From an uncultured Pseudomonadota bacterium (GTDB lineage: Bacteria > Myxococcota_A > UBA796 > SXON01): 47,259 nt of DNA. How positions within the stretch are numbered: position 1 is the first letter of the stretch; each line of letters opens with the position of its first letter. The translations under genes were made by a program, and so were the position numbers. Positions 34,028-41,603 of the stretch are shown here, one piece after another. The stretch spans positions 1 through 47,259 of the forward strand of contig CAIMSU010000108.1 in the NCBI GenBank assembly GCA_903844155.1, written 5' to 3'. Below the pieces are notes generated by a model that saw only the letters and a list, made by a program, of their open reading frames with translations, searched no databases and had not been told where the DNA came from.

Positions 34028-36088
34028 TCAGCGCACCAGCCCGCGGAAGACCTCGGGGAGCCGTTTCGGGAGGGAGTCCACGCTCTCCAACTGCAGGAAC
34101 TTGCCTTTGCCGAAGATCTCCTGCAGGTAGGTGCCGGCATCCTCCCGGCTGTCCAGGCTGATGCAATGGCAGTGCACCCCCGCGCGCGACACCTCCTGCA
34201 CGGCCATCGCCGTGTCCTTGATCCCGTAGGTTCCTCGGTAATCGCCGCGATCCTCGGGCTTGCCGTCGCTCACGACCATGAGGATCCGGCGGGCCTGCGG
34301 CCGGTTCGAGAGGATGTGCCCGGCGTGCCGGATGTAGGCGCCGAGGCGGGTGGCGCCGTTCGCGCGCAGGTTCGCGAGGCGCTTGTAGACGCCCTCGCTG
34401 TAGACCTCGTCGAAGCCCTTGATCCGCCCGATGCCGATCTCTTGCGGGTGCGTATTGCCGAAAGAGTAGAATGCATGTGGGAAGTTCAGCGTCCGCAGCC
34501 CTTCGGCGAACAGCACCATCGCCTCCTGCTCCGCCGCCAGGATGTTGCCTTGCGTCGAGCCTGAGACGTCCACCAGTGTGAGGATGCAGACCTGCTGTTT
34601 CTGGCGTTGGAAGCGCTTGAAGATGCGGTCGTCCGGCTGCTGGCCGGCGCGGATGTCGCAGACCGCGGCGATGGCTCGGTTCAGGTCGATCTCGGAGCCG
34701 TCACGCTGGCCGTGCAACCAGCGCTCCTCAACGCGGAGCGCCTCAAATCGTCGGCGGATCTCCTTGATCTGCTTCTGGTTCGCGGTCACGATGCGGTCGT
34801 AGCTCTCCTTGGACCCGCTGTTGCCCTCGGCCTCGACCACCTTCACGGCGGTGAACCGGTAACTCCCCGCTTTGTAATCCCATTCGTCGTACTCGCGGCC
34901 GTTCTCGTCCGGCTTGAGGACCTCGCCCTCGGCGAGCGCCTGGTCCGCGGAGGTCCCGGGCGCCCATTTCTGCTCGGGTTGTTCGGCCTGCTTTTGCTGG
35001 TGCTCGTCGCGCAAGGCACCGTAGGCGGGCGCGTTGGACTGGGAAGGGCCGGTCAACGCCGCTTTCAGCCGGTCCCGCAGGCCGAGGCGCGGCAGGCCGA
35101 AGCCCCCCGGGTTGGGCTCGCCCGGCTTCGCGCCAACCCCGTTCCGGGCCATCGCGGAGAGCAACTGCCGAAGGGGAAGCTGCCCTTTCTTCCACTCGTT
35201 CTCATACGCGATGTTGCGGCCGAGGTCCGCGAGGATCCACTCGGGCCGGATCACGCCGAGGTACCAGGGGAGGGGAGGCGGACCGAGTCGGAGCTTGCGA
35301 AAATGCTCACGTAACTTCTGAGCTTCGGCCAGGAAGAGCGAGGCAGCTACGGTGCCATCGCGGTATGCGGCGTCCCCAGGTTGGAGCGCGTCGACGCGGC
35401 GGACGCTCTCGCGCGCGGGGTCGCCAGCCGGACCGGCGGTCTTCCAGTTGAGGCAGACCACGAGCCCCTCGTAGAGCGGCAGGAACGCCTCGGGCATGCC
35501 GTCGCGGGGCACGGCCATCACGTTCACGCGCATCGACCCGGCCTTCTCCAGGTAGGGGACGCGGGCGATGTCCGACTTCAACCCCGCGAACTCGTCGCCC
35601 CAGCGCCGCAGGATCCACCGCGCAGCGAGCAGGTGGAACGCCGAGCGCAGGACCCAGTCGCGGTGCAATTCCGCGAGGATCGAGCGTTCGCGCAGCAATT
35701 TCGACCGTACGAACCCGACCTGCACCAGCCCCATCACCCGGTAGAGCAGCAGGTCGGTGACGGGCTCCTCGGGCGCAGGTGCTGCTTTCGGCAGGTAGAC
35801 ATTGACGTTGTCCGTGCAGGGCGGGTCGCTGTACGCGATCCGGAAGTTGTGCCCGGAGAGCATGCGCAGCAACGCCTGAAGCTGGCGTTGAACGCGGTCG
35901 AGCGGCAGCCCGTTTCGCTCGCCCGTGAGCGACTGGCGCTTTGGCTCGGTGAACAGAAAATGCGCCAGCAACGCGCGCTCAGCCTCGTCGTCACTCTCGG
36001 CCTCCATGCCAAGATCCGCGGCCGTCACCCCGTACTCCTCCATCGTCGCCTTGAGCGAGTCCTCGATCTTGATGGTCGGTGCGGGCAT
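34028..36088 (-). CDS. NorD/CbbO-type VWA-domain protein
   Basis: A 686-residue cytoplasmic protein whose last 190 residues form a von Willebrand A domain with an intact MIDAS: Asp507, Ser509 and Ser511 in VDVSGS, a Thr in NGATRLGAY and an Asp in VVSDGKPED. The EYDEWDY motif just before the domain corresponds to the YxEWD signature of NorD/CbbO proteins. These pair with a MoxR-class AAA+ ATPase to activate or insert metal into a target enzyme. The ATPase gene lies directly upstream in the same direction. No Rubisco or nitric oxide reductase gene is present, so the target is unknown. The ATG at 36088 follows GGTGAG. Two tandem palindromes lie just upstream. Confidence 0.88.
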   Translation of the reverse strand: MPAPTIKIEDSLKATMEEYGVTAADLGMEAESDDEAERALLAHFLFTEPKRQSLTGERNGLPLDRVQRQLQALLRMLSGHNFRIAYSDPPCTDNVNVYLPKAAPAPEEPVTDLLLYRVMGLVQVGFVRSKLLRERSILAELHRDWVLRSAFHLLAARWILRRWGDEFAGLKSDIARVPYLEKAGSMRVNVMAVPRDGMPEAFLPLYEGLVVCLNWKTAGPAGDPARESVRRVDALQPGDAAYRDGTVAASLFLAEAQKLREHFRKLRLGPPPLPWYLGVIRPEWILADLGRNIAYENEWKKGQLPLRQLLSAMARNGVGAKPGEPNPGGFGLPRLGLRDRLKAALTGPSQSNAPAYGALRDEHQQKQAEQPEQKWAPGTSADQALAEGEVLKPDENGREYDEWDYKAGSYRFTAVKVVEAEGNSGSKESYDRIVTANQKQIKEIRRRFEALRVEERWLHGQRDGSEIDLNRAIAAVCDIRAGQQPDDRIFKRFQRQKQQVCILTLVDVSGSTQGNILAAEQEAMVLFAEGLRTLNFPHAFYSFGNTHPQEIGIGRIKGFDEVYSEGVYKRLANLRANGATRLGAYIRHAGHILSNRPQARRILMVVSDGKPEDRGDYRGTYGIKDTAMAVQEVSRAGVHCHCISLDSREDAGTYLQEIFGKGKFLQLESVDSLPKRLPEVFRGLVR

Positions 36089-36098
36089 TCGGACTCAC

Positions 36099-36160
36099 CT
36101 ATCAAAACTGACGTCGTCAGTTTTCATACATATCAAAAGCGACGACGTCGGTTTTCGTAG
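36099..36160 (-). promoter_or_regulatory. Promoter with two tandem palindromic operators
   Basis: Two 29-base units at 36101-36129 and 36132-36160 repeat with a 31-base period, about three helical turns. The first core (36105-36125) is a perfect palindrome: AAAACTGACG, one base, CGTCAGTTTT. The second core (36136-36156) has one mismatch. A minus-strand -10-like GATAGG lies at 36099-36104 and a -35-like TGAAAA at 36122-36127, so the first palindrome fills the promoter spacer. A dimeric repressor, for example of the TetR type, is inferred. The GATAGG is 10 bases from the VWA gene ATG. Confidence 0.7.
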
Positions 36161-36176
36161 GGCGGGGTGGCTGGGG

Positions 36177-36947
36177 TCAACCAAGGACGGACCGGACCAA
36201 TTCGCGCAGCGCCTTCGTCATCTCCGCGTCGTCCGTGAGGCTGTGCACGAGCGTCGCCTCCGCAGCGTCCTTGAGCGAAAGCCCGCCTTTGACGAGGGCA
36301 GCGGCGTAGACCAGCAGGCGCGTCGACGCACCCTCGCCAAGCCCATGCGAGCGCAGGTTGCGGGAGCCCTGCCCGAGCCGGACGAGCTGCGTCGCCAGGG
36401 CGAGGTCGCAGCCCGCCTCCTTCGCCACGATCTCCGCCTCGATCTCGTTGTTCGGGTAGTCAAAAGCGAGCGACACGAAGCGCTGGCGCGTCGACTCCTT
36501 CAGCTCCTTCGTCACCGACTGATAGCCGGGGTTGTAGCTGATGACGACTAAAAATCCCTCCTTCGCCGATAGCTCTACGCCGAGCCGGTCCAGCGGCAGC
36601 ACCCGCCGGTCGTCCGTGAGCGGGTGGATGACGGTCATGACGTCCGAGCGCGCCTCCACGACCTCGTCCAGGTAGCAGATCGCGCCATCACGAACAGCGC
36701 GGGTGAGGGGACCATCGCGCCAGACCGTTTGCCCGCCTTCGAGCAGGAAGCGACCGGTGAGGTCCGCGGCGGCAAGGTCCTCCTGGCAGGCGACCGTCAC
36801 CAGCGGGCGCCCCAGCTTCTCGGCCATGTACCGGACGAACCGGGACTTGCCGCAGCCCGTCGGGCCCTTCAGCAGGACGGGCAAGTTGTTGCGCGCGGCG
36901 GTCTCGAAGACCTCGACCTCGTTGGCGTGCGGACGGTAGAAGATCAT
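36177..36947 (-). CDS. MoxR-family AAA+ ATPase (NorQ/CbbQ-like)
   Basis: A 256-residue AAA+ ATPase. Walker A is GPTGCGKS (residues 28-35) and Walker B ends in Asp94-Glu95 (AICYLDE); VISYNPGYQ contains sensor 1. The size and the sequence QEDLAAADLTGRFLLEGGQ are those of the NorQ/CbbQ branch, which act as remodelling motors with a VWA partner. That partner, the NorD/CbbO-type protein, is encoded 88 bases downstream. The ATG at 36947 has TAACGT seven bases upstream and no Shine-Dalgarno. The two tandem palindromes separate it from the partner gene. Confidence 0.9.
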   Translation of the reverse strand: MIFYRPHANEVEVFETAARNNLPVLLKGPTGCGKSRFVRYMAEKLGRPLVTVACQEDLAAADLTGRFLLEGGQTVWRDGPLTRAVRDGAICYLDEVVEARSDVMTVIHPLTDDRRVLPLDRLGVELSAKEGFLVVISYNPGYQSVTKELKESTRQRFVSLAFDYPNNEIEAEIVAKEAGCDLALATQLVRLGQGSRNLRSHGLGEGASTRLLVYAAALVKGGLSLKDAAEATLVHSLTDDAEMTKALRELVRSVLG

Positions 36948-36988
36948 GGCTGCAACGTTATCCCCGCGGGCCGTCGACCTGCCAGCGC

Positions 36989-39793
36989 TCAGAACATCCA
37001 GCCAACGCCGCCGTCGAAGATCGCCTGGCTCTGGACGACGTCCGCGTGACCGCAGGTGGGCCGCGTGTCACTCGGGCCGCCGCAGTCAGCCGTGTCGATC
37101 TTCATCGAGCGATATTCCCACGCTGCGCCGAGGCGAATCCCAAGGTCGTCCTTGATGGCGAACTGGAAGAAGCCGCCGAGCCGGGTGACAGAGGGGAACG
37201 GGACGAAGGTCTCGTGCGCTTCGAGGCCGGCGTAGATCTTCTTCGACTCCAGGCCGCCGAGCAGGTCGACGCGCGCGCCCAGCAGCGGGAGTGCAGTCGC
37301 CTTGGCAGCCTTGAAGTCCGGCGTATAAAGGAACACATTCCCCGCGGTGTAGTGGACGTCCAGGCCCCCTCCATAGCTCCACGGCCCGGCGGCGCGGCGG
37401 TAGCGCACGCCCCCGATCACGTCCCGCGCGAGGTCCACGCCGGTGGTTCCAAGCGCGTTGTACAGCTCGATACGCGAGTCGAAGTCGCCCTCGACCCCGA
37501 AATCGCCGATCTTGGTGTGCACTGGCCAGAATTCCAGCTCCGCGCGCAGCCCGGTGAAGCCGAGCGCCGGCGCGTTGTACTTGGCGCCGCCGATCAGCCC
37601 CCCCTGCCCATTTGCGGTCATCGTGTAGCTGCCGTGCGCATTGTCGAGCATCACCCCAAGGTGGAGCTTGTGGAACTGCGTCGCGGGGAGCGGGACGTGG
37701 ACCTTCTTGACCTTCGCGGCGGGTGTTCCGGCGGCCGTTGCGACGGGCGCGCCGGTTGCGGCAGCGTTGGCGAGGGTGGGGAGGTTCAGCTGGCCGACTG
37801 CGCTCGCCGCGCCCACCGAGATCGCGATGGGACCGTCAACCCCGGCGGGGAGCTGGGCGGTGAAGGTGTAGCTGCCATCGTGGTTGTCGGTGATCGCGCT
37901 CACGCTCGCGGGCGAGGCGGTCACTGCCAACTTCTGGCCGGGGACGCCCTTTCCGGTCGAGTCGGAGACGTGCACGGTGACGAGGATGTTCGCGCCCGGC
38001 GTCGTGTACGGCGGGACCGTGGCGACGGTGACGGCCGCGGGCGGACCCGACAACGGTGCCGTGCCCGCGCGGATCGCGAGGGTCTCTGGCGAGGCGTCCC
38101 GCCAGCGTTGGATGAGCGCGTCGACGTCGGGAGGCCCGCCGACCGGGATCGTCGCGCTCGCTCCGCCAGACGCCGCCTGCACGATCGGCGCTTCGGCCCA
38201 GAGCCCCGCGCCTTCAACCCGCAGGGTGACGAGCCCGGCGCCCTTTCCGGCGCGGAAGGTCGTGCGGCCGAGGCCGTGCGCGTCCGTCTTGACGTCCGGC
38301 GGCAGGCTGCCGTCGCCGTGCGGTACGGAGAGCTTCAAATCGAGGTTGGGGACGGGGATTCCGAAGGCGTCGACGGCGAGCACGGTGACGGGGATGGCGT
38401 CCGTGCCGTTCGCGGCGGCGGTGGAGGCCGAGGGCCAGACGAGGATGCGGATGGGGGCGAGGCCGGTGGGCTCGAAGCTTGGGACGCCCCAGACGCGCAC
38501 GAGGTTGGTCTTGGTGTTGTCGAGCTTGATCGTGCCGGTGTAGCTGCCGTCGTGGTTGTCGCTCAGCGCACCCAGGCTGCCGCCCTCGACCGAAAGCGTC
38601 GGGGCGTGACCGGTCACGGCCGCGCCGCCAGCGTCCTTCACCCGCGCCGTGACCTTCACGCTCGTGCCATTCGCGGCGATCTCCGCCGGATCCATCGTCA
38701 ACGTCATGCTGCCGGGCGCCGCGACGACGTGAATCTTGAGGTCCGTCTTGACCGCCCCAACGGTGGCCGTGACCGTGACGTCCCCCGGCGTCGTCGGCGC
38801 GGTGTACTTCACGTCAAACGCGGTGCCATCGAGCAGCGGCGTCGTCGACGATCCGCCTGTGGCCGTGATCGTGGGCGCGGAGGCGGTGTTCAGGCCGCCC
38901 GTCACCGTCGTCGCCACGCGCAGATCCGCGACCGCACCCGCAGGCACGACGGCCGGCCCGGCAAGCCAGGCGATCGCGCTCGGGGCCACGCCCTCCATGT
39001 CCACGTCCTTCTCCTCCTTTGACGTGTCTGCGTGGATGCTGGTCATGTGACCCTTTGGCTGACGCGGGTCGAGATCCACCGAGAACGCCACTTTCCCCGA
39101 GGGAGCGGCGACTACTGGCCCGTACGTCCGGTCGCCGACGACGAGCACGTTGCTCGACCCCGCCTGCGCGTCAAAGCTCACGGACCGCTTCGTCTCGACG
39201 GGCAGCGTCGCCACGCCCCACACCGTCCCAGGCGCTGCGGCGTCGACGGCGCTGATGACCACGGAGACGGGCGCGGTCATGCCCGCGGGCGGCGTATAGT
39301 GCGCCTCCCACGTGCCGGATCCCGTGGGGGTGATCGCGTCGACCTTGCCGACGGAAGCGGTGACCTTGAAGGTTCGCCCGGGCGCGCTGCCCGGCCCGGG
39401 ATCGAGGTGGATCGTCGCCGTGGCGAGAGACGAAAGCACCGCTGGATCCGCGGTGATCGCGATGTGGCCGTTGAGCGGCGGTACGACGGGGAGGACGATC
39501 GTGACGGCCTCACCGTTGATGGTGACGCTCAACGGGACCGTCCCCGCAGCCGTCGCCGCAGCGGGCGTGAACTGGAACGTCACGACGCCATCCGCGCCGG
39601 CGACGATGGGCCCGATCTTTCCCGTGTCCGACTTGATCTTCGCCCGCGGCGTCCCCGGCGTGTCGACGTAGAGGCGCACGGTCGAGGTCGTGGTCCCGTC
39701 CGCGATCAGCGGCGACGTCGGAACGAGCGCGACGCCCGCCCACGCGGGGTTCGTCCAACAGAGCAGGGCGGGGAGCAGCGGGAACGCGGGCAA
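36989..39793 (-). CDS. Outer-membrane protein with Ig-like repeats and a C-terminal barrel
   Basis: A 934-residue exported protein. The start is a TTG at 39793 with GGAG five bases upstream, followed by a signal peptide ending near PAWA. Residues about 20-680 form a series of Ig-like beta domains of the bacterial Ig/invasin type, including two copies of the loop SDNHDGSYT/TDNHDGSYT, a feature of Big-type domains. After a hinge rich in Ala/Pro near residue 690, residues about 700-934 look like an outer-membrane barrel (alternating strands, GGVRYRRAAGPWSYGGGLDV, terminal Phe). Direction of export and adhesive role are inferred. It follows the AAA+ gene by 41 bases. Confidence 0.8.
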   Translation of the reverse strand: MPAFPLLPALLCWTNPAWAGVALVPTSPLIADGTTTSTVRLYVDTPGTPRAKIKSDTGKIGPIVAGADGVVTFQFTPAAATAAGTVPLSVTINGEAVTIVLPVVPPLNGHIAITADPAVLSSLATATIHLDPGPGSAPGRTFKVTASVGKVDAITPTGSGTWEAHYTPPAGMTAPVSVVISAVDAAAPGTVWGVATLPVETKRSVSFDAQAGSSNVLVVGDRTYGPVVAAPSGKVAFSVDLDPRQPKGHMTSIHADTSKEEKDVDMEGVAPSAIAWLAGPAVVPAGAVADLRVATTVTGGLNTASAPTITATGGSSTTPLLDGTAFDVKYTAPTTPGDVTVTATVGAVKTDLKIHVVAAPGSMTLTMDPAEIAANGTSVKVTARVKDAGGAAVTGHAPTLSVEGGSLGALSDNHDGSYTGTIKLDNTKTNLVRVWGVPSFEPTGLAPIRILVWPSASTAAANGTDAIPVTVLAVDAFGIPVPNLDLKLSVPHGDGSLPPDVKTDAHGLGRTTFRAGKGAGLVTLRVEGAGLWAEAPIVQAASGGASATIPVGGPPDVDALIQRWRDASPETLAIRAGTAPLSGPPAAVTVATVPPYTTPGANILVTVHVSDSTGKGVPGQKLAVTASPASVSAITDNHDGSYTFTAQLPAGVDGPIAISVGAASAVGQLNLPTLANAAATGAPVATAAGTPAAKVKKVHVPLPATQFHKLHLGVMLDNAHGSYTMTANGQGGLIGGAKYNAPALGFTGLRAELEFWPVHTKIGDFGVEGDFDSRIELYNALGTTGVDLARDVIGGVRYRRAAGPWSYGGGLDVHYTAGNVFLYTPDFKAAKATALPLLGARVDLLGGLESKKIYAGLEAHETFVPFPSVTRLGGFFQFAIKDDLGIRLGAAWEYRSMKIDTADCGGPSDTRPTCGHADVVQSQAIFDGGVGWMF

Positions 39794-39894
39794 GGGGACT
39801 CCGGGCAGACGACCCGCTCGACCTATCCGCGTTTGGGCGGTCGTGGCGCGAATCTCCGTCCCCGGGCGCGGCGATTGGCGTGGTAGCTTCGGTC

Positions 39895-40596
39895 ATGCGT
39901 TTCCTCCGGCTCGCCGCTGCGCTGTTCGTGTTGTCAGGGTGCCACGCCATCCTCGGCACCGTCGCCACCTGTCGTGGCATCCCCGCGTGCACGACGGACG
40001 GACAGTGCGGCGGCGACGTGATCTCCGGGCCCGGGTGCATGGTGGTGAGCGGGGACGACTGTCGCGCCTCTGCAGGCTGTGCTGTAGACGGAAAGTGCAG
40101 CTTTGAGCCATCGTTCTCGCCTAACTGCGTCGCCCTCCGCACCGCGGACTGTGAGGCGTCCACGAACTGCCGCGCGCTCGGACATTGTTCCGATTCGATC
40201 TACGGTTCCTGCGTCATCACGGACCTTGGCTGCAAACAGACGGACGGCTGCGCGACCTCCGGAACGTGCGAATACAACCTCAACACGGATGTCTATGGCC
40301 TTGTTCGCCAGGAAAGCTGCGTCCACGGGGACCGGCCCGACGATGGCTGCGCGAAGGCGTGCGCGGACGTTGGCGCGTGCACCCGCCAGGGGACGGCGTG
40401 TGTCGCGATGGACAACGGGGCCTGCCGGGCATCGGGGATGTGCCCGCAGGATGGGCGTTGTACGTTCGATCCTGCCGCGCGGGCCTGTGTGGCGGGGTCC
40501 GACGCGGACTGCGCTGCCTCCAGCGGCTGCCGGGACTACGGGTACTGCAAGCAGGTCCCCGGCGGCGACTTTTGCGTCAAGCCAGGCGGCGGTTGA
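39895..40596 (+). CDS. Cysteine-rich repeat lipoprotein
   Basis: A 233-residue lipoprotein with lipobox LSGC (Cys16). The mature part has 28 further cysteines in about five or six units of the kind ADCxASxxCxxxGxCxxxxxxxCV, so up to 14 disulfides are possible. It is probably a compact extracellular protein. I do not recognise a named family. A TAGCTT element lies five bases before the ATG at 39895, without a Shine-Dalgarno. It is divergent from the Ig-repeat barrel gene and convergent with the helical protein gene, whose stop is four bases from its own. Confidence 0.75.
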   Translation: MRFLRLAAALFVLSGCHAILGTVATCRGIPACTTDGQCGGDVISGPGCMVVSGDDCRASAGCAVDGKCSFEPSFSPNCVALRTADCEASTNCRALGHCSDSIYGSCVITDLGCKQTDGCATSGTCEYNLNTDVYGLVRQESCVHGDRPDDGCAKACADVGACTRQGTACVAMDNGACRASGMCPQDGRCTFDPAARACVAGSDADCAASSGCRDYGYCKQVPGGDFCVKPGGG

Positions 40597-40600
40597 CGGC

Positions 40601-41572
40601 CTACGCCGGTCCCACCACCACCTCATCCCACCATGCGCCAAACGCCGGCGTGTCCACCAGCGCCCGCGCCCGCTCGCGCATGACGTCGCGAACGAGGTCG
40701 ATGCCGTGCGCCTCCAGGCCGCCGAGCAGCTGACGGGCGCTTTTTCCTCTTCCGGGCTCGCCATCTGGCGCCTCTTCCCGGGTCGCTTCCATCGCGCTCC
40801 GCAGCATCGCCTCAAACTGCCCGACCAGCGCCTCCTGCCCCGCGATCCCACGCACAAGCGCAGCGCCCGTCGCGACGAGCGCGTCCGGGTCGAGCTTCTC
40901 GACCTCCGCGGCCAGCTTTCGCATGTCGGTGTCGAGCAGGACGTTGAGGCTGTGGGATCGCCACTCGCCGTACTCGACGGTCAGCGCGGGATTACAGAGG
41001 TGGTCCGCCATCTTGTCGACGAGCCGCTGCACGCCTGCGTCCATGAACTCGCGCGCGCGTTGCTCGACCTGGGCCTCGAACTCCTCGCCGACGAGGTTGT
41101 GAATTCCCTCGCCCAGCCGCTGCAGCCCTTTCAACCCGCCGAACGGCAGGCCGCCCGGCATCTTCGGAGCGTTCATCGGTGGCTTCAGCTTCTTCGCGAA
41201 CGCGATGAGCACGTCCTGGAAGAGGGTGCGGAGCAGGAGGCGAGCCGTGTTGTGGTCGAGCAGCCGGCCGACGATCTCGCGGTCGGGCACGTACGGGCGC
41301 GCGAGGACCTCGGCGAGCGGCTTTTTGAGGGCTTCGGGGAGGGGAGGGCGACCGGCGGGGACGTGCTTGCGGGCGTCCTGTACGCGCGCGCGAAAGAACG
41401 CTTCGACCTGGGGATCCGCCGCGGCTTGACGCGCCGTGGCGGCGAGCTGACGGGCGAGCCAGGCGGGGTCGACGAGGTCGACGAGGGGACGGTCGAGGAG
41501 GTCGTCCAGCAGCAGGTCGACGAGACGGTCGGTGCCGCCAGCGAGCAGACGATCGCGGGCGGCGGGGGTCAC
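40601..41572 (-). CDS. Helical protein of unknown function, partner gene of the HelD-like helicase
   Basis: A 323-residue, highly helical and soluble protein, Leu/Ala/Arg-rich, without a recognisable family or signal peptide. It begins about 30 bases after the helicase stop; the GTG at 41572 is preceded by GGAG with seven bases of spacing, which supports this start over a longer frame that would overlap the helicase. The close spacing suggests coexpression and perhaps a functional link with the helicase, but nothing in the sequence reveals a role. Confidence 0.65.
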   Translation of the reverse strand: MTPAARDRLLAGGTDRLVDLLLDDLLDRPLVDLVDPAWLARQLAATARQAAADPQVEAFFRARVQDARKHVPAGRPPLPEALKKPLAEVLARPYVPDREIVGRLLDHNTARLLLRTLFQDVLIAFAKKLKPPMNAPKMPGGLPFGGLKGLQRLGEGIHNLVGEEFEAQVEQRAREFMDAGVQRLVDKMADHLCNPALTVEYGEWRSHSLNVLLDTDMRKLAAEVEKLDPDALVATGAALVRGIAGQEALVGQFEAMLRSAMEATREEAPDGEPGRGKSARQLLGGLEAHGIDLVRDVMRERARALVDTPAFGAWWDEVVVGPA

Positions 41573-41603
41573 GACCCAGCTCCGGGCTCGCGTGGGGTCG
41601 CGC

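Noticed and set aside
36101-36160. The tandem palindromes as a CRISPR array or transcription terminator
   Set aside because: Only two units with a 2-base gap, so there are no spacers. As terminators the stems are not GC-rich and the central base leaves little loop, while their fit to promoter spacing favours operators.
37046-39022. 658-codon plus-strand open frame
   Set aside because: Antisense to the Ig-repeat barrel gene, Arg/Gly-rich, no domain. A GC-driven shadow.
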